Assembly: GCA_002104905.1 (NCBI GenBank)
Contig: MCFE01000581.1
Coordinates: forward strand, 1-56,249
Reading direction: 5' to 3'
From: Basidiobolus meristosporus CBS 931.73
Lineage: Eukaryota > Basidiobolomycota > Basidiobolomycetes > Basidiobolales > Basidiobolaceae
Length of the DNA stretch: 56,249 bases
Position 1 is the stretch's first letter. Every line of letters begins with the position of its first letter. Made by a program: the position numbers and the translations under genes. This document shows, piece by piece, positions 31,980-42,430 of this stretch. The notes under the pieces are model-generated. The model did not search any database, was not told the DNA's origin, and saw only the letters and a list, made by a program, of their open reading frames with translations.

Positions 31980-33550
31980 AAATAATTTCTTAATCTTAAT
32001 TCAACTCTGAAATTCTCAAATTGTGGCCTAGCTAGTGATTTGTCAATATGTCTGCCACCATTTTGTTATTTGGGCAGTACACTAACTTGACTGAGTTATT
32101 TTCTACCGCTTCCCTTACAAAGTAATGCTGTATAACAATATGCTTAGTTCTGGCATGATTAGTAGGACTTCTAGCTAATAAAATACAACTTTGATTATCC
32201 TTGTAAGTACATGTTGGCTCATCTGAATTTAAACCCAAGTCTTCAAATATTTTTTGTATCCTTATAGCCTCTTTAGTTGCTTGACATGCAGCCATATATT
32301 CAGCTTCAGTTGTAGATAGGGCCACAGTAGGTTGTTTCTTGCAATTCCAAGTGATAGATGCACCAGCATAAAGATATATAGATCCTGCGGTAAAGCACCT
32401 GTCAACCAGATCCCTGCTCCAATCTGAATCACTATAACCATTAAATCTTTGCCTATTATCTGCTCCAGAGTATTCCAGTACCATATTTATGGTACCTTGT
32501 AGATATCTGAAAATCCGCTAAACTGCTGCAATTTGGTCTGATCCATAGTTCTGAATGAATTGACTGACTATTCCAAGTGCCACTGCAATATCTGGACATG
32601 AAGACACCATCAAGTACATTAGCCTACCAACCAGTGACTGATAGGTAAAGTTTTGGACCATATTTGTGCTGTTTTCATCTATAACTGGCTGAGATTTGCT
32701 TAATTTCAGGTTATTGTCCATAAGGGTAGCTGCAAGTTGGCAATTTTTCATTTTGAAGAATCTAAGAATGTTGCTGATGTGCTTAGACTTACTCAGTGTA
32801 ACTTTCTGCATAGGTCTGTCAAGTCTGACTTCAATTCCCACAAAATACCTTGATTTTCCATGATCTTTCATTTCCAACTTGCTGAAGAGAACGGATTTTA
32901 TCTGTTTAAGTGCCTCTTAGTCACTTGTATCTATAATTAGGTCATCCACATAAAGAACTAGGAGGATCACACCCTTTTTTGAGTTGTTTCACATACATAC
33001 TGTGATCTGCAGTACTACAAGAGAACCAAATTTCCTCTAGATATGTGTCAATCTTGTTATACCAAGCTCAAGGTGCCAGCTTAAGCCTATATAACAATTT
33101 CCTAAGTTTGCACACCTTATGTGGGTCTTGTGGATTGGTAAAGCCTTCTGGTTGCTCCATATATATAGTTCCTGGCAAATCCCCATTTAAAAAGGCTGTT
33201 TTGACGTCCATTTGGTGTAGATATAATCTGTGTACAGTTGCCAGGGCTAGAACTGTCCTAATGGAGTTAAATTTGGCAACCAGAGCAAATGTTTCCTTAA
33301 AGTCTACTCCATGGATCTGGGAATAGCCTTTAGTCACCAATCTAGCCTTGTACTTATCAATGGTACCATTTGAGGTTATCTTGATCTTGTAAACCCATGT
33401 ATATCATATTGGTGTTCTTCCATTTGGTAAATCTACCAGTTGCCAGGTTTTTGCCTTGATCAGTGATTGGCACTCCTCCTGCATGGCTTGTTGCCATATA
33501 GTAGCATCTGGACTTTACATTACCTGTTCCAGATTCTGAGGTTTGGCACA
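31980..33550 (-). pseudogene. Copia family 2 reverse transcriptase and RNase H
   Basis: C-terminal half of the copia-2 polyprotein in four frame pieces. 33068-33340 holds the RT fingers/palm start (KGYSQIHGVDFKETFALVAK, LHQMDVKTAFLNGDLPG, YMEQPEGF). About 32920-32960 has the catalytic LYVDDLIID, just outside an open piece. 32518-32877 has the RT thumb and connection (EMKDHGKSRYFVGIEV, SSCPDIAVALGIVSQF). 32032-32484 is RNase H, with its acidic motifs present (GYSDSDW, STTEAEYMAA, YKDNQSC) and the end TKHIVIQHYFVREAV. Stops and frameshifts separate them. Compared with the other elements this is relatively well preserved. Confidence 0.9.
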
Positions 33551-34510
33551 TAAGGCAAGATAAGCTTCTTCACAATCATTGGATGTCTGCCACCAGGATC
33601 CAAGGGCATTTCTTATTCTGGTAGATCTCCTAACTGGGATGATCTGCTCTGATCTGGAACTGGTGAGATTATCATCCATATCTGGCTGAATTAGGTACGT
33701 ATTTTTTTCACTAGTGTTGATTGCATCATCAGGTAGCTGGCCAATGAATTCAGTGGCTTTATGATCTGAACTCTCCTCAAATACAATGTGCCTGCCCTTG
33801 ATCAGCTTCCAAACTTTGCCATCATACACTCTATACCCTTTAGTATCTTCACATTACCCAAGAAAGATCCCTTTCCTACTTTTTGGTTCCAGCTTTGAGC
33901 GTTTTTTGTCAGGGATGTGATAAAAAACATCACTGCCAAAGATCTTGAGGTGCTGGAGGTCTGGTTTTTTGCCTGTATATGCTTCAATGGGTGTAAAATA
34001 ACATAATGCTGCTGTTAAGCTTCTGTTCTTGATGTATACTGCGGTAGCAACAGATCTAGCCCAAAACTTGAGGTCCATTCCCTTATTGTGCAGCATAGAT
34101 CTTCCCATCTCTACTAATACTCTATTTACATGTTCTGCTACTCCATTTTGCTGTGGAGTATGAGGCACTGTGGTCTCTGGAAGTATACTACTAGATAAGC
34201 AGTATTTTGCAAACTCCTTTGAGCAGTATTCTCCTCCATTGTCACTTTCTAGTACCTTCAATTTACACCTAGTTTGTGTGTCTGCCATGTTCTTGAAGTA
34301 CTTAAACATCTCTAAAGCTTCATTCTTTGCTTTGCAGAAGTACACCCATGTGTATCTTCTTTTGTCATCAATAAATGTCATAAAGTATCTCTTGGCTCCC
34401 AAAAACAGTGCTTGCATGGGGCCACATATGTCTTGGTGTACAATAGCCAATATTTTGGTGGTATTGGTGCCTTCTGAGCTCTTGAAATGTTGCCTAGCTT
34501 ATTTGCCATA
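33515..34510 (-). pseudogene. Copia family 2 integrase
   Basis: 33854-34450 is open for 198 residues and covers the integrase core. D7 (VHQDICGP), D70 (ESDNGGEY) and E106 (QQNGVAEH) give the complete DDE set. The pre-integrase zinc region lies further upstream in broken frames. After the core come TPIEAYTGKKPDLQHLKIFG and PKSRKGIFLG, typical of copia integrase C-termini. 33515-33829 continues the linker to RT (YDGKVWKLIKGRH, VRRSTRIRNALGSW). The frame is lost twice in this segment. Acts in cDNA insertion in intact family members. Confidence 0.9.
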
Positions 34511-34648
34511 GAAACATCCCTTACTAACATTCAATTTGATTGGAATTGAGTATTTTAGGCCGTAAACAAGCTGATTTTTCACTAATTGGCTCATTTTCTG
34601 TTCCCCAATGAGCCTCCTATGCTACATCTCACAGTTAGTTTCATTAGT

Positions 34649-35870
34649 TTAAGCAGTGTTGACATACTCAGGTACAGTGATTTTGCATTGTGACTTGTAC
34701 ATATTGTGATTGCTGATTCCCAATGCTAATTTTTGTCCATTTTCACTCAATATTGCGCAGCTCATCTTAGTCAACACAAATCTCAGTCCCTGAGCAGTTG
34801 CTTTACTGACTGAGAGTAGGTTCTTAGCTATTCCAGGTACATAGGGCACGTTAGTCAGTCTTGCTGTTGTTGCCCCTGAGATATTGCTTGTATTTTGTTG
34901 TATAGACCCACTGGCTGTAGCTTCCAGAGCAGAGTTATCTTCCAGATAAGCCTTTCTTACAGGAATAGTCTTTAAGTTGCTGAACCACTCCTTTATACCA
35001 CAAATATGCTGTGATGCTCCAGAGTCAATATACCATTCATTACTTTGGTTACTGGCACTCTCTGGTACAGTTACAAATAGCAGTTCATTGGTAGTTATAT
35101 GGTTTGCCAGCTCTAGCTTCTGTTTTATGCTTGCTTGTTTCCTCTTCCATTCACTTGCCCAGTGTCCTGGCTTTCTACAGTAGCTACAGCAACCAGGTTT
35201 TCTTTGGTTTTGTTGCTTTCCCTTCTTTGCTGAGTGCCTCTCTGAACTGAGTAAAGTATTATCTTCAATTTTCTCTGCTTGATCATCATGTCTGAGTTCT
35301 TCATGGAGAAGTCGTCTTTTAACACAGTCTGAAGTGTGATTGTCTTCTCTGATTTCAAAAGAAAGTATCAGTGGCTCATACTTGTCTGGTAGGCTGAAAA
35401 GCAGACAGAGTATCTTTTCTTCATCATCTACACCAGCATTAATACTGTAAAGTTCTTCTGCAAGTGTCTCCATTCTGCTAATGAGTTGTAGCATGTCATC
35501 ATCTTGCTTCTTCCTCAAGTTGAAGAACTTTTGTTTTGAATAAAGCTTGCTTGATACTGACTTTGCTCTAAAGATCTTCTCTATGGATTCCCATGCTGCT
35601 TTGGCAGTATCTGAGACATGGATTTGTCCAATGAAGGAATCTTGCACATTGATGCATATGCCATTAAAGGCCTTTCTCTCCTTCCCTTGAAACTACTCCA
35701 CTTCTTCTGCTGTTCCTTTGGGCTCAACTTCCTCTCCTGATGCTATATTCCAAAGCTTCCTTTCTCAAGGTGGATCTGCATTTTGATTCTCCAAAGTCTG
35801 TAGTTCTTGCCATCAACCTCTCCTTTACAGAGAAGATGTTTGTGTTGTTCTGGTTGCTAGCAGAAGTCAT
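34649..35870 (-). pseudogene. Copia family 2 gag and protease
   Basis: The open piece 34649-35647 (332 residues) covers gag (FRAKSVSSKLYSKQKFFNLR, then EILCLLFSLPD-type), a zinc knuckle (residues 154-167, C-X2-C-X4-H-X4-W) in which the last Cys is Trp, the aspartic protease motif WYIDSGASQHICG (D208) and the pre-integrase start (NLLSVSKATAQGLRF). The natural start is probably the ATG at 35870 just after the PBS; the first part, with LDGKNYRLWRIKMQIHLEKG, is in other frames because of at least two frameshifts and a stop between 35650 and 35830. The knuckle loss would affect RNA packaging. Confidence 0.9.
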
Positions 35871-35892
35871 CTTTGGAATAGATCAAGGAAAC

Positions 35893-35902
35893 TGGGGCTC
35901 AT
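35893..35902 (-). other. Primer-binding site of copia family 2
   Basis: On minus, TATGAGCCCC follows the 5' LTR after four bases. It shares its core with the family 1 site at 1450-1461 and is complementary to the anticodon arm of initiator tRNA-Met over about nine bases. The gag ATG at 35870 follows within 25 bases. Confidence 0.6.
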
Positions 35903-35906
35903 ATTC

Positions 35907-36274
35907 TGTTGCAATTTAAGAAGTGACTTGGATATAAGGAACTTATCAAGAAATGGTGATAATAGTTGAACTGCTTTTATTAATAAAGAAGCTCAGTATT
36001 TATAACTTTGTAGAAGTAATACAACTGCAACACTAAGTAAAGAGGGTTTCTCAATACTCAGGAGCATTCTGTAACAGTTTCAGGGTTAGTGCATAATGTT
36101 TAGTAATAATGCTAATTTGATCTTGACTATAAGGTAATAATTATAAGACCATATATCTGAAGGAAGTGACAAAGTTAGAGCTGTCAATTAGTCACACAGT
36201 GTACAAGGCTAGTCTACAATAGTTAAGTAAGTTTTTAGCTGCTGAATGATACCAGTTAGTCCAATATTTCAGCA
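35907..36274 (-). repeat. 5' LTR of copia family 2 element
   Basis: 368 bp ending (plus-strand reading) in CAGCA, where the other LTR has CAACA. It is paired with 31600-31966. The TATA-like AGTATTTATAACTTTG (complement) is weaker than the GTATAAATAC of the solo LTR at 25981, so it has decayed. The element between the LTRs is about 3.94 kb internal and 4.68 kb overall. Confidence 0.9.
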
Positions 36275-36390
36275 CATAGTTGTCTAGCAAGTTGCAAGGC
36301 AGACAGAATATTGCTTCTTCATCATCTAAACTAGCTTTGGTACTGTAAGCTGTTCTGCAACTGTCTCCATTCTGGTAATGAGTAGGGGCA
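36275..36390 (-). pseudogene. Copia family 2 gag relic outside the 5' LTR
   Basis: About 115 bases (TTCTTCATCATCTA, ACTGTAAGCTGTTCTGCAAC, TGTCTCCATTCTGGTAATGA) match the gag of the younger element at 35418-35490 in the same orientation. It probably belongs to the same older copy as 30263-31599, into which the younger element inserted. Confidence 0.65.
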
Positions 36391-36895
36391 TATGATTATA
36401 GGAGTTTCCCCAGAAAGCAGGTTGCAGTTTAAAGCTTGTACCTGGCAGATGTGGCTTAACAGTAGTACTACATCAAGACTAGGACAGCATCCATTATTGG
36501 CTGACCTAGTTTCTTCACCTGGCAATGAGTTTGTACTTGACAATCTCAATGCATTTGCACCTCCACATAAGCAGACACTACTACATAGTAAGCTGTACAC
36601 TCAGACAGAGAGGAATGGTACATGGATACATATATAAGTGTAGACATCTACTTGATAGAACAGACACCCTTGATTTAGTTGAAAACTTTTTTGATAGGTT
36701 AAAACAAAGAACTTGCAAGTAAGTGAATTATATAAAAGCCCAGACTATTGAAGAAGTCATGAAGATAGCCTTTGACTATGGCTTGGCTGTATATGGAGTT
36801 GCAAAGCCTCCAGTGACTACTCAGGCTTTGAGATACTTTGGCCTGTGCCTCTTTACATCTGTTCCAGCTGCTGGTGTCTGCATGGCTGACTGAGC
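36391..36895 (+). pseudogene. Gypsy family F gag relic, inverted
   Basis: The plus strand reads gag of gypsy family F: PGNEFVLDNLNAFAPPHKQT and LLHSKLYTQTE (in 36392-36637), then in another frame MVHGYISVCRHLLDRTDTLD, LVENFFDRLKQRTCK and KIAFDYGLAVYGVAKPP. These parallel CNEFVLEIQYAFEPPHQQI and GMVQEYISEYRCLLGQVER at 39581-39823 on minus. So this fragment faces the main family F copy, and the two meet head to tail at about 36895 in opposite orientation. Confidence 0.72.
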
Positions 36896-37440
36896 TCATC
36901 TTCTAAGGTGTCTGTACACCTTGGTTGTGTGAGATCTCCTAGCATCCTTGGTTCACATTCATACAATCAGCAAGATGACAATTGTTAGGTGGTGTTGTGT
37001 ACTCTAACTTGGCATACAAAAAGTGCTTGGTATAAATATTCATCCCCTCTACTGACACCTCCATTTGTATACTTGGCCAGCAATATTCCAAATAATCCAT
37101 TAAACCACTCAGTGACTACATTGGTTTGAGGGTGATATGCCAACATTTTCTAGTGTCTGATGTGTTGCATTTCCAGGTAAGTTTCACCTGTCTGTACCAT
37201 AAAGTTTGCTCCACTACTGGATAGAATCTCTGCAGGGCATCCAAACTTCATAAGGATCTCAATGTAGACAAAACTTGCAACTTCTTGTGCACTGGCTACT
37301 GGTACTGCTTTAGCCGCTGTCCATTCAGTGACATGGTCAATTGCTACCAAGATCCAACAGTTGAATTTCCTGGTAGTTGGCAGTCTACCAAAAGAGTCAA
37401 TTCCCCATCTTTCAAATGGTCATACAGGCTCCAATTCTCT
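36896..37440 (-). pseudogene. Gypsy family F integrase, C-terminal side
   Basis: Minus-strand integrase core. VAIDHVTEWTAAKAVPVASA and GCPAEILSSSGANFM (37150-37350) correspond to the first and second acidic segments; the second shows SSSGANF where family members have a catalytic Asp (SDRG/SDNG), so that residue is lost. YHPQTN and VTEWFNGLFGILLAKYTNG follow in a new frame, with the third acid in VTEW. The end reads DEYLYQALFVCQVRVHNTT and LGDLTQPR. The 3' LTR is absent, lost at the junction with the inverted gag relic. Confidence 0.82.
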
Positions 37441-37444
37441 GTGG

Positions 37445-38560
37445 TTAGCCTTTGTTGATTTGGCAATTTGGGCATGTTTCCACTAGCTTCTCAATGTCTA
37501 GTTTGATTCTGGGCTGCCATACTCTGGCTTTCACAAGGCTGTAAGTTCCTTCAATTCCAAGATGTCCATATTGAGTGTGTAGCTTATGTACTAAATACTG
37601 GTAAGCAACACATGAGCAATAGGCAATAAGGCTTCCATCAACAACTTGGTATAGTGTCTTATCCTGTACTACAAATTTGCTGGCTCCATCCTGAATTACC
37701 TTCTTGATCTCTTCATCCACCTCATTAGGAATGGCTTGGTCCTCCAAGTACTTTGGTAAAAGGATAGGCCAATGTGATTCATTCACCAAGTTGAGTTGTG
37801 CAACTTGTTTTAGTCCAGATAAGGTATCAGCAGCCGTGTTGTTTTTCCTAGGGCAGTAGACAATCTCCAAATCAAGTTGTTGAATGCAATCACTCCATTT
37901 TGTCATTCTTTTAGAGAGTACCTTTTGAGTGAATATAGACTTGAAAAAGGCATGATTAGTCTTCACAGTGCATTTGACTCCTTCAATATAGCATCTCCAT
38001 GTCATCAAGTAGTGTATAATAGCAAGCATCTCCTTCTCACACACCAGATAGTATTGTTCTGCTGAGCTCAGTTTCTTGGATTCAAAGGCAACCTGGTAGT
38101 CCTTTCCCTTGTGTTCATGGCTCAACACTCCATCACTTTCATAATCTGAAGCATCTGTGCACATAGTGGACTTTTTTCTGAAGTCAGGTAGTCTTAAGCT
38201 TGGCAGCTTAGTAAGTTTGTTCCTGAGCATCTGGAAGGCAGTCTGACAAGCTATGTACCACTTGTAGGTATTGTCTTTCTAGCAGATATCAGATATAGGA
38301 GCTGCAATACCTGCAAAGGACTTGACAAATCTCCAATAATAGGAAACCATTCCAAGGAATGATTGGAGTTCCAATATGTTCTGAGGCTGCTTCAGATTCC
38401 TGATAACTTCAACCTTCTCAGGGTCTAAGGCCACTCCTGTGTTAGTCACTATGTGTCCCAGATATTCAACATGTTCTTTGAAGAATTCACACTTGGGTAG
38501 GTTGCCATATAGACTATTCTTGCTTAGCTTCTTCAAAACCTTTTTAATGTGCACCAAGTG
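37445..38560 (-). pseudogene. Gypsy family F RT end, RNase H, integrase zinc domain
   Basis: 38279-38557 is the RT thumb/connection (FFKEHVEYLGHIVTNTGVAL, then LELQSFLGMVSYYWRFVKSF). 37445-38230 (261 residues) holds RNase H with CTDASDYESDGVLSHEH, LVCEKEMLAIIHYLMTWRCY and the following VYCPRKNNTAADTLS, then the integrase zinc domain (LHTQYGHLGIEGTYSLVKAR...CPNCQINKG). Acidic residues at CTDAS and EKEML are present. A stop and frame change near 38240-38280 separate RT from RNase H. It is one of the better-preserved pol segments of the window. Confidence 0.9.
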
Positions 38561-38578
38561 ATCCTCTTCTGTCTTGCT

Positions 38579-39369
38579 CTATATCAATATGTCATCTAGG
38601 TAGATTACTACCAACTTGTCTAAGTACTTTTGGAAGAGAGTCTGTATCAGGGTCATGAATGTTGCAGGGGCATTGGTGAGGCAAAAACTCATGACTAAGT
38701 ACATGTAATATCCATATCTGGTCCTGAATGCTGTATTGGGGATGTCTTCTGGCTTCACTCCAATCTTGTTGTATCCTGACATGAGGTCAATCTTGCTGAA
38801 TATAGTGAATGCATTGAGTTGGTCCAAAAGCTCATCAATCCAAGGTATGGGATACTTATTCTTCACAATAGCATAGTTGGGGGTTCTGTAGTCAATGCAC
38901 ATCCTAAGTGTTATTACAAGAACAAGGCCAAACTTGCAGTTCCCAAATATATAGGCCTGTAGGTCTACTTCATAGTCATTGATCTTCACTCTTACTGGCT
39001 GAGTAATATGGTTGATTATGTGAGAGTTCCCATCAGCTGTTGAGACTGAGGTTGATTTGGTAGGTTCCAAGTTGATCCCAGCCTTCAAAGCAAGTTGCTC
39101 TGGTATGTACTCATGCAAAGCTCCGTAGTCAATCATGATCTTGGCAGGTACTGCATTGATACTCCATTCAAGTATAATAGCTTTTTGGAATTTAAGGTCA
39201 TTTTGGATAGGTATTCTTCTGTCATATGGATGGTGAGTTCTGAGTCTTCTTCAAGTTCATCCTCCATATTACTATGCTCAAGGGCTTCAATATGCTGAAG
39301 GTTCTTGATGGCTGGTGTCCATTTCTTCTCTAAGGGCAGTACTTTGCAATATGTCCCTGCTGGTGGCAA
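38579..39369 (-). pseudogene. Gypsy family F protease-RT, internal deletion
   Basis: 39133-39369 and 38579-39136 read protease (IDYGALHEYIPEQLALKAGI, where the usual DSGA or DCGA is DYGA) joined within about 60 residues to the RT palm. CIDYRTPNYAIVKNKYPIP, FSKIDLMSGYNKIGVKPEDI, AFRTRYGYYMYLVM and VVIYLDDILI follow, so the catalytic D-x-D acids (SKIDLM, YLDD) are kept. The protease C-terminus and the RT fingers upstream of CIDYR are deleted: GKFGLVLVI-like text runs directly into LRMCIDYR. The open frame across the junction suggests a clean deletion. Confidence 0.85.
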
Positions 39370-40202
39370 CTGAAATAAAGTCCTTTTTTCTTACATTCTT
39401 CTGAGGTAGGATTCTTCTGCATAGCATCTATTTCCATGGGCACTGCTTCTGATTGTCTTCTTTCATAGTGATTGCAGCTTCTCTGGTAAGTCATTTTGGG
39501 CTTTCCAGCTCCAAACATAGCTGAGTTGTGGTCAATGGCAATCATGATGGCTTCTTCAATAGTCTGAGGTCTTTGTTAATTCACTTCCTTAGGAGTTTTT
39601 CTTTCAACCCATTGATAAAGTATTCCACTTGATCCAGAGGGTCCACTCTTTCAACTTGTCCAAGTAGACATCTATATTCAGAGATGTACTCTTGGACCAT
39701 TCCTTTCCGTCTGAGTGTCTTCAACTTTCTTCTTAGTAGTATCTGCTGGTGTGGAGGTTCAAAAGCATACTGAATTTCCAACACAAACTCATTACAGGTA
39801 GAGATTGTAGAGCATCCCATCATGGTGGCTGACCTGATCTTGTTGTGTTACCACTGTAGAGCTGCATATGCCAGGTAAGAGGCTGCATAATGAAACTTGC
39901 TTGCTGGAGCAATTCCCTTAGCCTTGAAAGCTTCATCAAACAGGAGGAGCCAAGTTCCTAGGTTTTCATTGACTCTACCATGGTACCAGTTGACCTTCAC
40001 ACTAAAGTTGCTCTTGACAGGGTTTTGCTGGCTTTGGGCCATGGTACTCATTCCTTGATGCTGCTGGCTAAGGATCTGGAGTAACTGTTGCTGTTGGGCT
40101 ACAATTTGCTGCATGGCATTCTTCCATTCTGGATATTTGGACATTTTGAGGGAGCCTTCTTCTTTCTTTACAAGGGAGGTTTCTGGTTATTGCTGCTATC
40201 AA
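39330..40202 (-). pseudogene. Gypsy family F gag
   Basis: The start at 40144 (MSKYPEWKNAMQQIVAQQQQ) is a Gln-rich segment followed by NWYHGRVNENLGTWLLLFDE and SKFHYAASYLAYAALQW (39848-40144). After a stop come 39581-39823 (NEFVLEIQYAFEPPHQQI, GLKEKLLRK) and 39330-39545, which contains a CCHC knuckle with a changed first Cys (YFSCHQQGHIAKYC, usual C-X2-C-X4-H-X4-C). The region between the LTR and the start (40145-40202) holds a weak candidate PBS, TGATAGCAGCA on minus, similar to the complement of an initiator tRNA-Met 3' end. Confidence 0.85.
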
Positions 40203-40571
40203 TGTTGCAAATCTTGATATTAGAGTTGTATAGGAATAGGGAGTTTAGCTAGTATTGTTTTCACTAAAACTTGAACTGGTTTCTATTGAGGCTCCAGTAG
40301 CCCCTTATATACATTTTGCTAAAGCTATTGCTGACTAATTGTATTTCCTAATGTTGGTTGTGGCTGATGACTCATTTGATTGCATCATCATCAACCATTA
40401 AGATCCTACTTGATATATCTATTCCTGTTTGATAAGGATTTGTTGATTTATTTGATAACTAATGCTACTGATTTGATATATAACACTGATGTACTGAAAG
40501 GCTAAACATAAAACTAATTGAATTGACTAAAAACTGATCTAACTTAAAAATTCATGTGGTAGATCATTACA
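40203..40571 (-). repeat. 5' LTR of gypsy family F
   Basis: 369 bp. On minus it starts TGTAATGATC (family start TGTTATGATC) and ends GCAACA. It matches the solo LTRs at 21864-22231 and 42061-42430. Its outer side abuts the accessory gene of T4, so the element inserted into that transposon. Confidence 0.85.
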
Positions 40572-40997
40572 CTCTGAACTATAACCAGATTTCTCTGGGC
40601 CATCACATCAATTCTATCAGCCACTGCACCTTATTGCTCTGTTAATGCCTTGGTATTGGCTGATAATGTACCTGCTAATACAGGTGGTGGTGAAGCTATG
40701 ATGGCCACTTGCTGGTTGTCAACTGGAGGTACTGGTTTTGCTACATTCACCTATAGCTGAGCAATTTAGTCAGCTTGTGGCTTTGCACTGATCCTCAGAT
40801 GCCTTCCTTGACCAAGTGCCTGAGGAGTCTACATTATTACCTTCAGTGGGCACACTGCCAACATGATCTTTTTTGAATGTAGCACTGCTTGTTGCACTTA
40901 ATGTCAGAGTAAGCTGTTGTCCAACTGTTCTTCTGCTACTGTCAACAATGGGATTTGGTTGGTAACCAGACAACTTTGCTTAATTTTTTGGTAGCAT
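40572..40997 (-). pseudogene. T4 accessory protein gene, N-terminal part
   Basis: Homologue of the T3 accessory N-terminus. The start is at ATG 40997 (MLPKN, stop in place of Lys, AKLSGYQPNP), against MPQKNKAKSSGSQPNP in T3. The continuation SSRRTVGQQLTLTLSATSSA, DHVGSVPTEGNNVDSSG and, further on, the ANTKAL/QNQE type region matches T3 residue by residue. The gypsy F LTR cuts the gene after about 140 codons; its remainder is not seen. The protein start is Ser/Thr/Gln-rich and probably disordered. Confidence 0.7.
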
Positions 40998-41216
40998 ATA
41001 TAGGAAGGTGAGTCATGCCCAATAGGCAATAGTGCTGTACATACATGTGCATGTGGTGCCACAGCTTTATTAATAATGCTTACTAAGGTGGATCATCATT
41101 GAATATTAATATATATAGGTGTACTGTCTCAACTGTTTGACTTTCTTAAAATCACCTGAATATAGACAAAAAAGTGATATGGTTGCATTTCATTGTGGAG
41201 TGACAAGCATTTGCCC
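40998..41216. promoter_or_regulatory. Divergent promoter region of T4
   Basis: 219 bp between the accessory ATG (40997, minus) and the first transposase-side ATG (41217, plus). It matches the 222-bp T3 interval at several blocks: the near-palindromic GTACATACATGTGCATGT next to GGTGCCACA, AATAATGCTTACTA, ATCATTGAAT and AAAAAGTGATAT. TATA-like TATATATA motifs sit near both ends. Conservation of spacing and blocks between two decayed copies suggests a shared bidirectional promoter. Confidence 0.5.
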
Positions 41217-42060
41217 ATGGACTATACTTATTTCTATTAAAACTATAAGAGAAGGGAAAAGCAACCATGTAGCTATTGTAACAAGTCTTGCAGCCATGAA
41301 GCATGTTGACAAGATAGGAAGTATTGCAAGGTTCCTTGCCAATGCTTTGCCACACATGTAATGTTTGAGCTTTCATCAGTAGCTATGGTACCAGCAATAT
41401 CCTGTAGGCCACTTGATACTGCTATAACAGCCCCTAGTTGTACTTGTCACCTTTTGCAAACTGAGTCAGGGGAGTTTGTAATGCTTTAGGACTCACCTCA
41501 GCCTTCTAGATATTTTTCCCACTGTGATAGCTCTGAAGAACATGATTCACTAATGAATTGTGAGCCTATCTTCCCTCACAATAGTATCCTGCATGAGCCT
41601 GGCCAAATCACAATATGTAATGAGGTGACACCTGCAGAATAAAATGCCAAGGATACTCCTAGGAGCCAAGTGAGGGCTAGTAATCCATATACTGGTGAAT
41701 GATGCAATGTTGTGGCTAAAGAAGTGGGGACTTCCATCAATATTAGTAATGTGGGCTTTGCGGATTTACTACTACTTCTTTCCAAAATCATTCCAGGATG
41801 CAGCTCACCATGTATAAGGTGCAAATGAAAAACCTTCATGCAGCTGGCAGCACATGGCCCAGCAACTCTCCTGATACCAGCATTTATAAACTGTTGCATG
41901 GCATTCACATTAGAAAATGTCACCATTGTAAGGTGTCCTACTAGTCAAAAGCTGCTATTACAGAAGTAAACCCTCATTTACACTCCAGACATATTCCAGT
42001 AAAACCCTGTCTAAAAAAGTTCATACAGTCCCACAACTTTTGTAGAGATATAAAGTACTG
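41217..42060 (+). pseudogene. T4 Tnp2 transposase, 5' part
   Basis: First ATG at 41217; the frame soon breaks. TIREGKSNHVAIVTSLAAMK and HVDKIGSIARFLANALP (41119-41361) match T3 (AIVASLSAMKHADSIGSIPR). Later segments match the T3 region 51000-51530, including the ITYCD/CNEVTPAE type region and the path to AHTVPQLL/YKVL. A solo LTR of gypsy family F interrupts at 42061. Predicted role: transposase N-terminus, including the Cys-containing DNA-binding region; heavily decayed. Confidence 0.7.
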
Positions 42061-42430
42061 TGTTATGATCTACTGCTTGAATATTTAAGTTAGATCAGTT
42101 TTTATTCAGATCAATTAGTTATATGTTTAGCCTTTCAGTATATCAGTGTAATCTATCAAATCAGTAGCATTAGTCAGCAAATGAATCAGCAGGTCTTTAT
42201 CAGACAGGAAGAGATATATCAAGCAGGATCTTAATGGGTGATGATGATGCAATCAAATGAGTCATCAGCCACAACCAACATTAGGAAATACAATTAGTCA
42301 GCAATTGCTTTAGCAAAATATATATATAAGGGGCTGCTTGAACCTCAATAGAACCAGTTCAAGTTTTAGTGCATATGATACTAGCTAAACTCCCTATTCC
42401 TTTACAACTCTTATTCCAAGACTAGTAACA
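42061..42430 (+). mobile_element. Solo LTR (gypsy family F) in T4 transposase
   Basis: 370 bp with perfect TGTTA...TAACA ends, flanked by ACTG at 42057-42060 and 42431-42434. The intact T3 copy reads AAAGTACTGCACTCAG at the insertion point. Second solo LTR of this family in the window; both show 4-bp duplications. Confidence 0.92.

Noticed and set aside
32518-35647. Intact, active copia-2 element
   Set aside because: There are several frameshifts and stops, a zinc-knuckle Cys-to-Trp change and about 11% LTR divergence.
41119-41361. Separate small gene upstream of the T4 transposase
   Set aside because: It aligns with the transposase N-terminal region of T3 and belongs to that gene.
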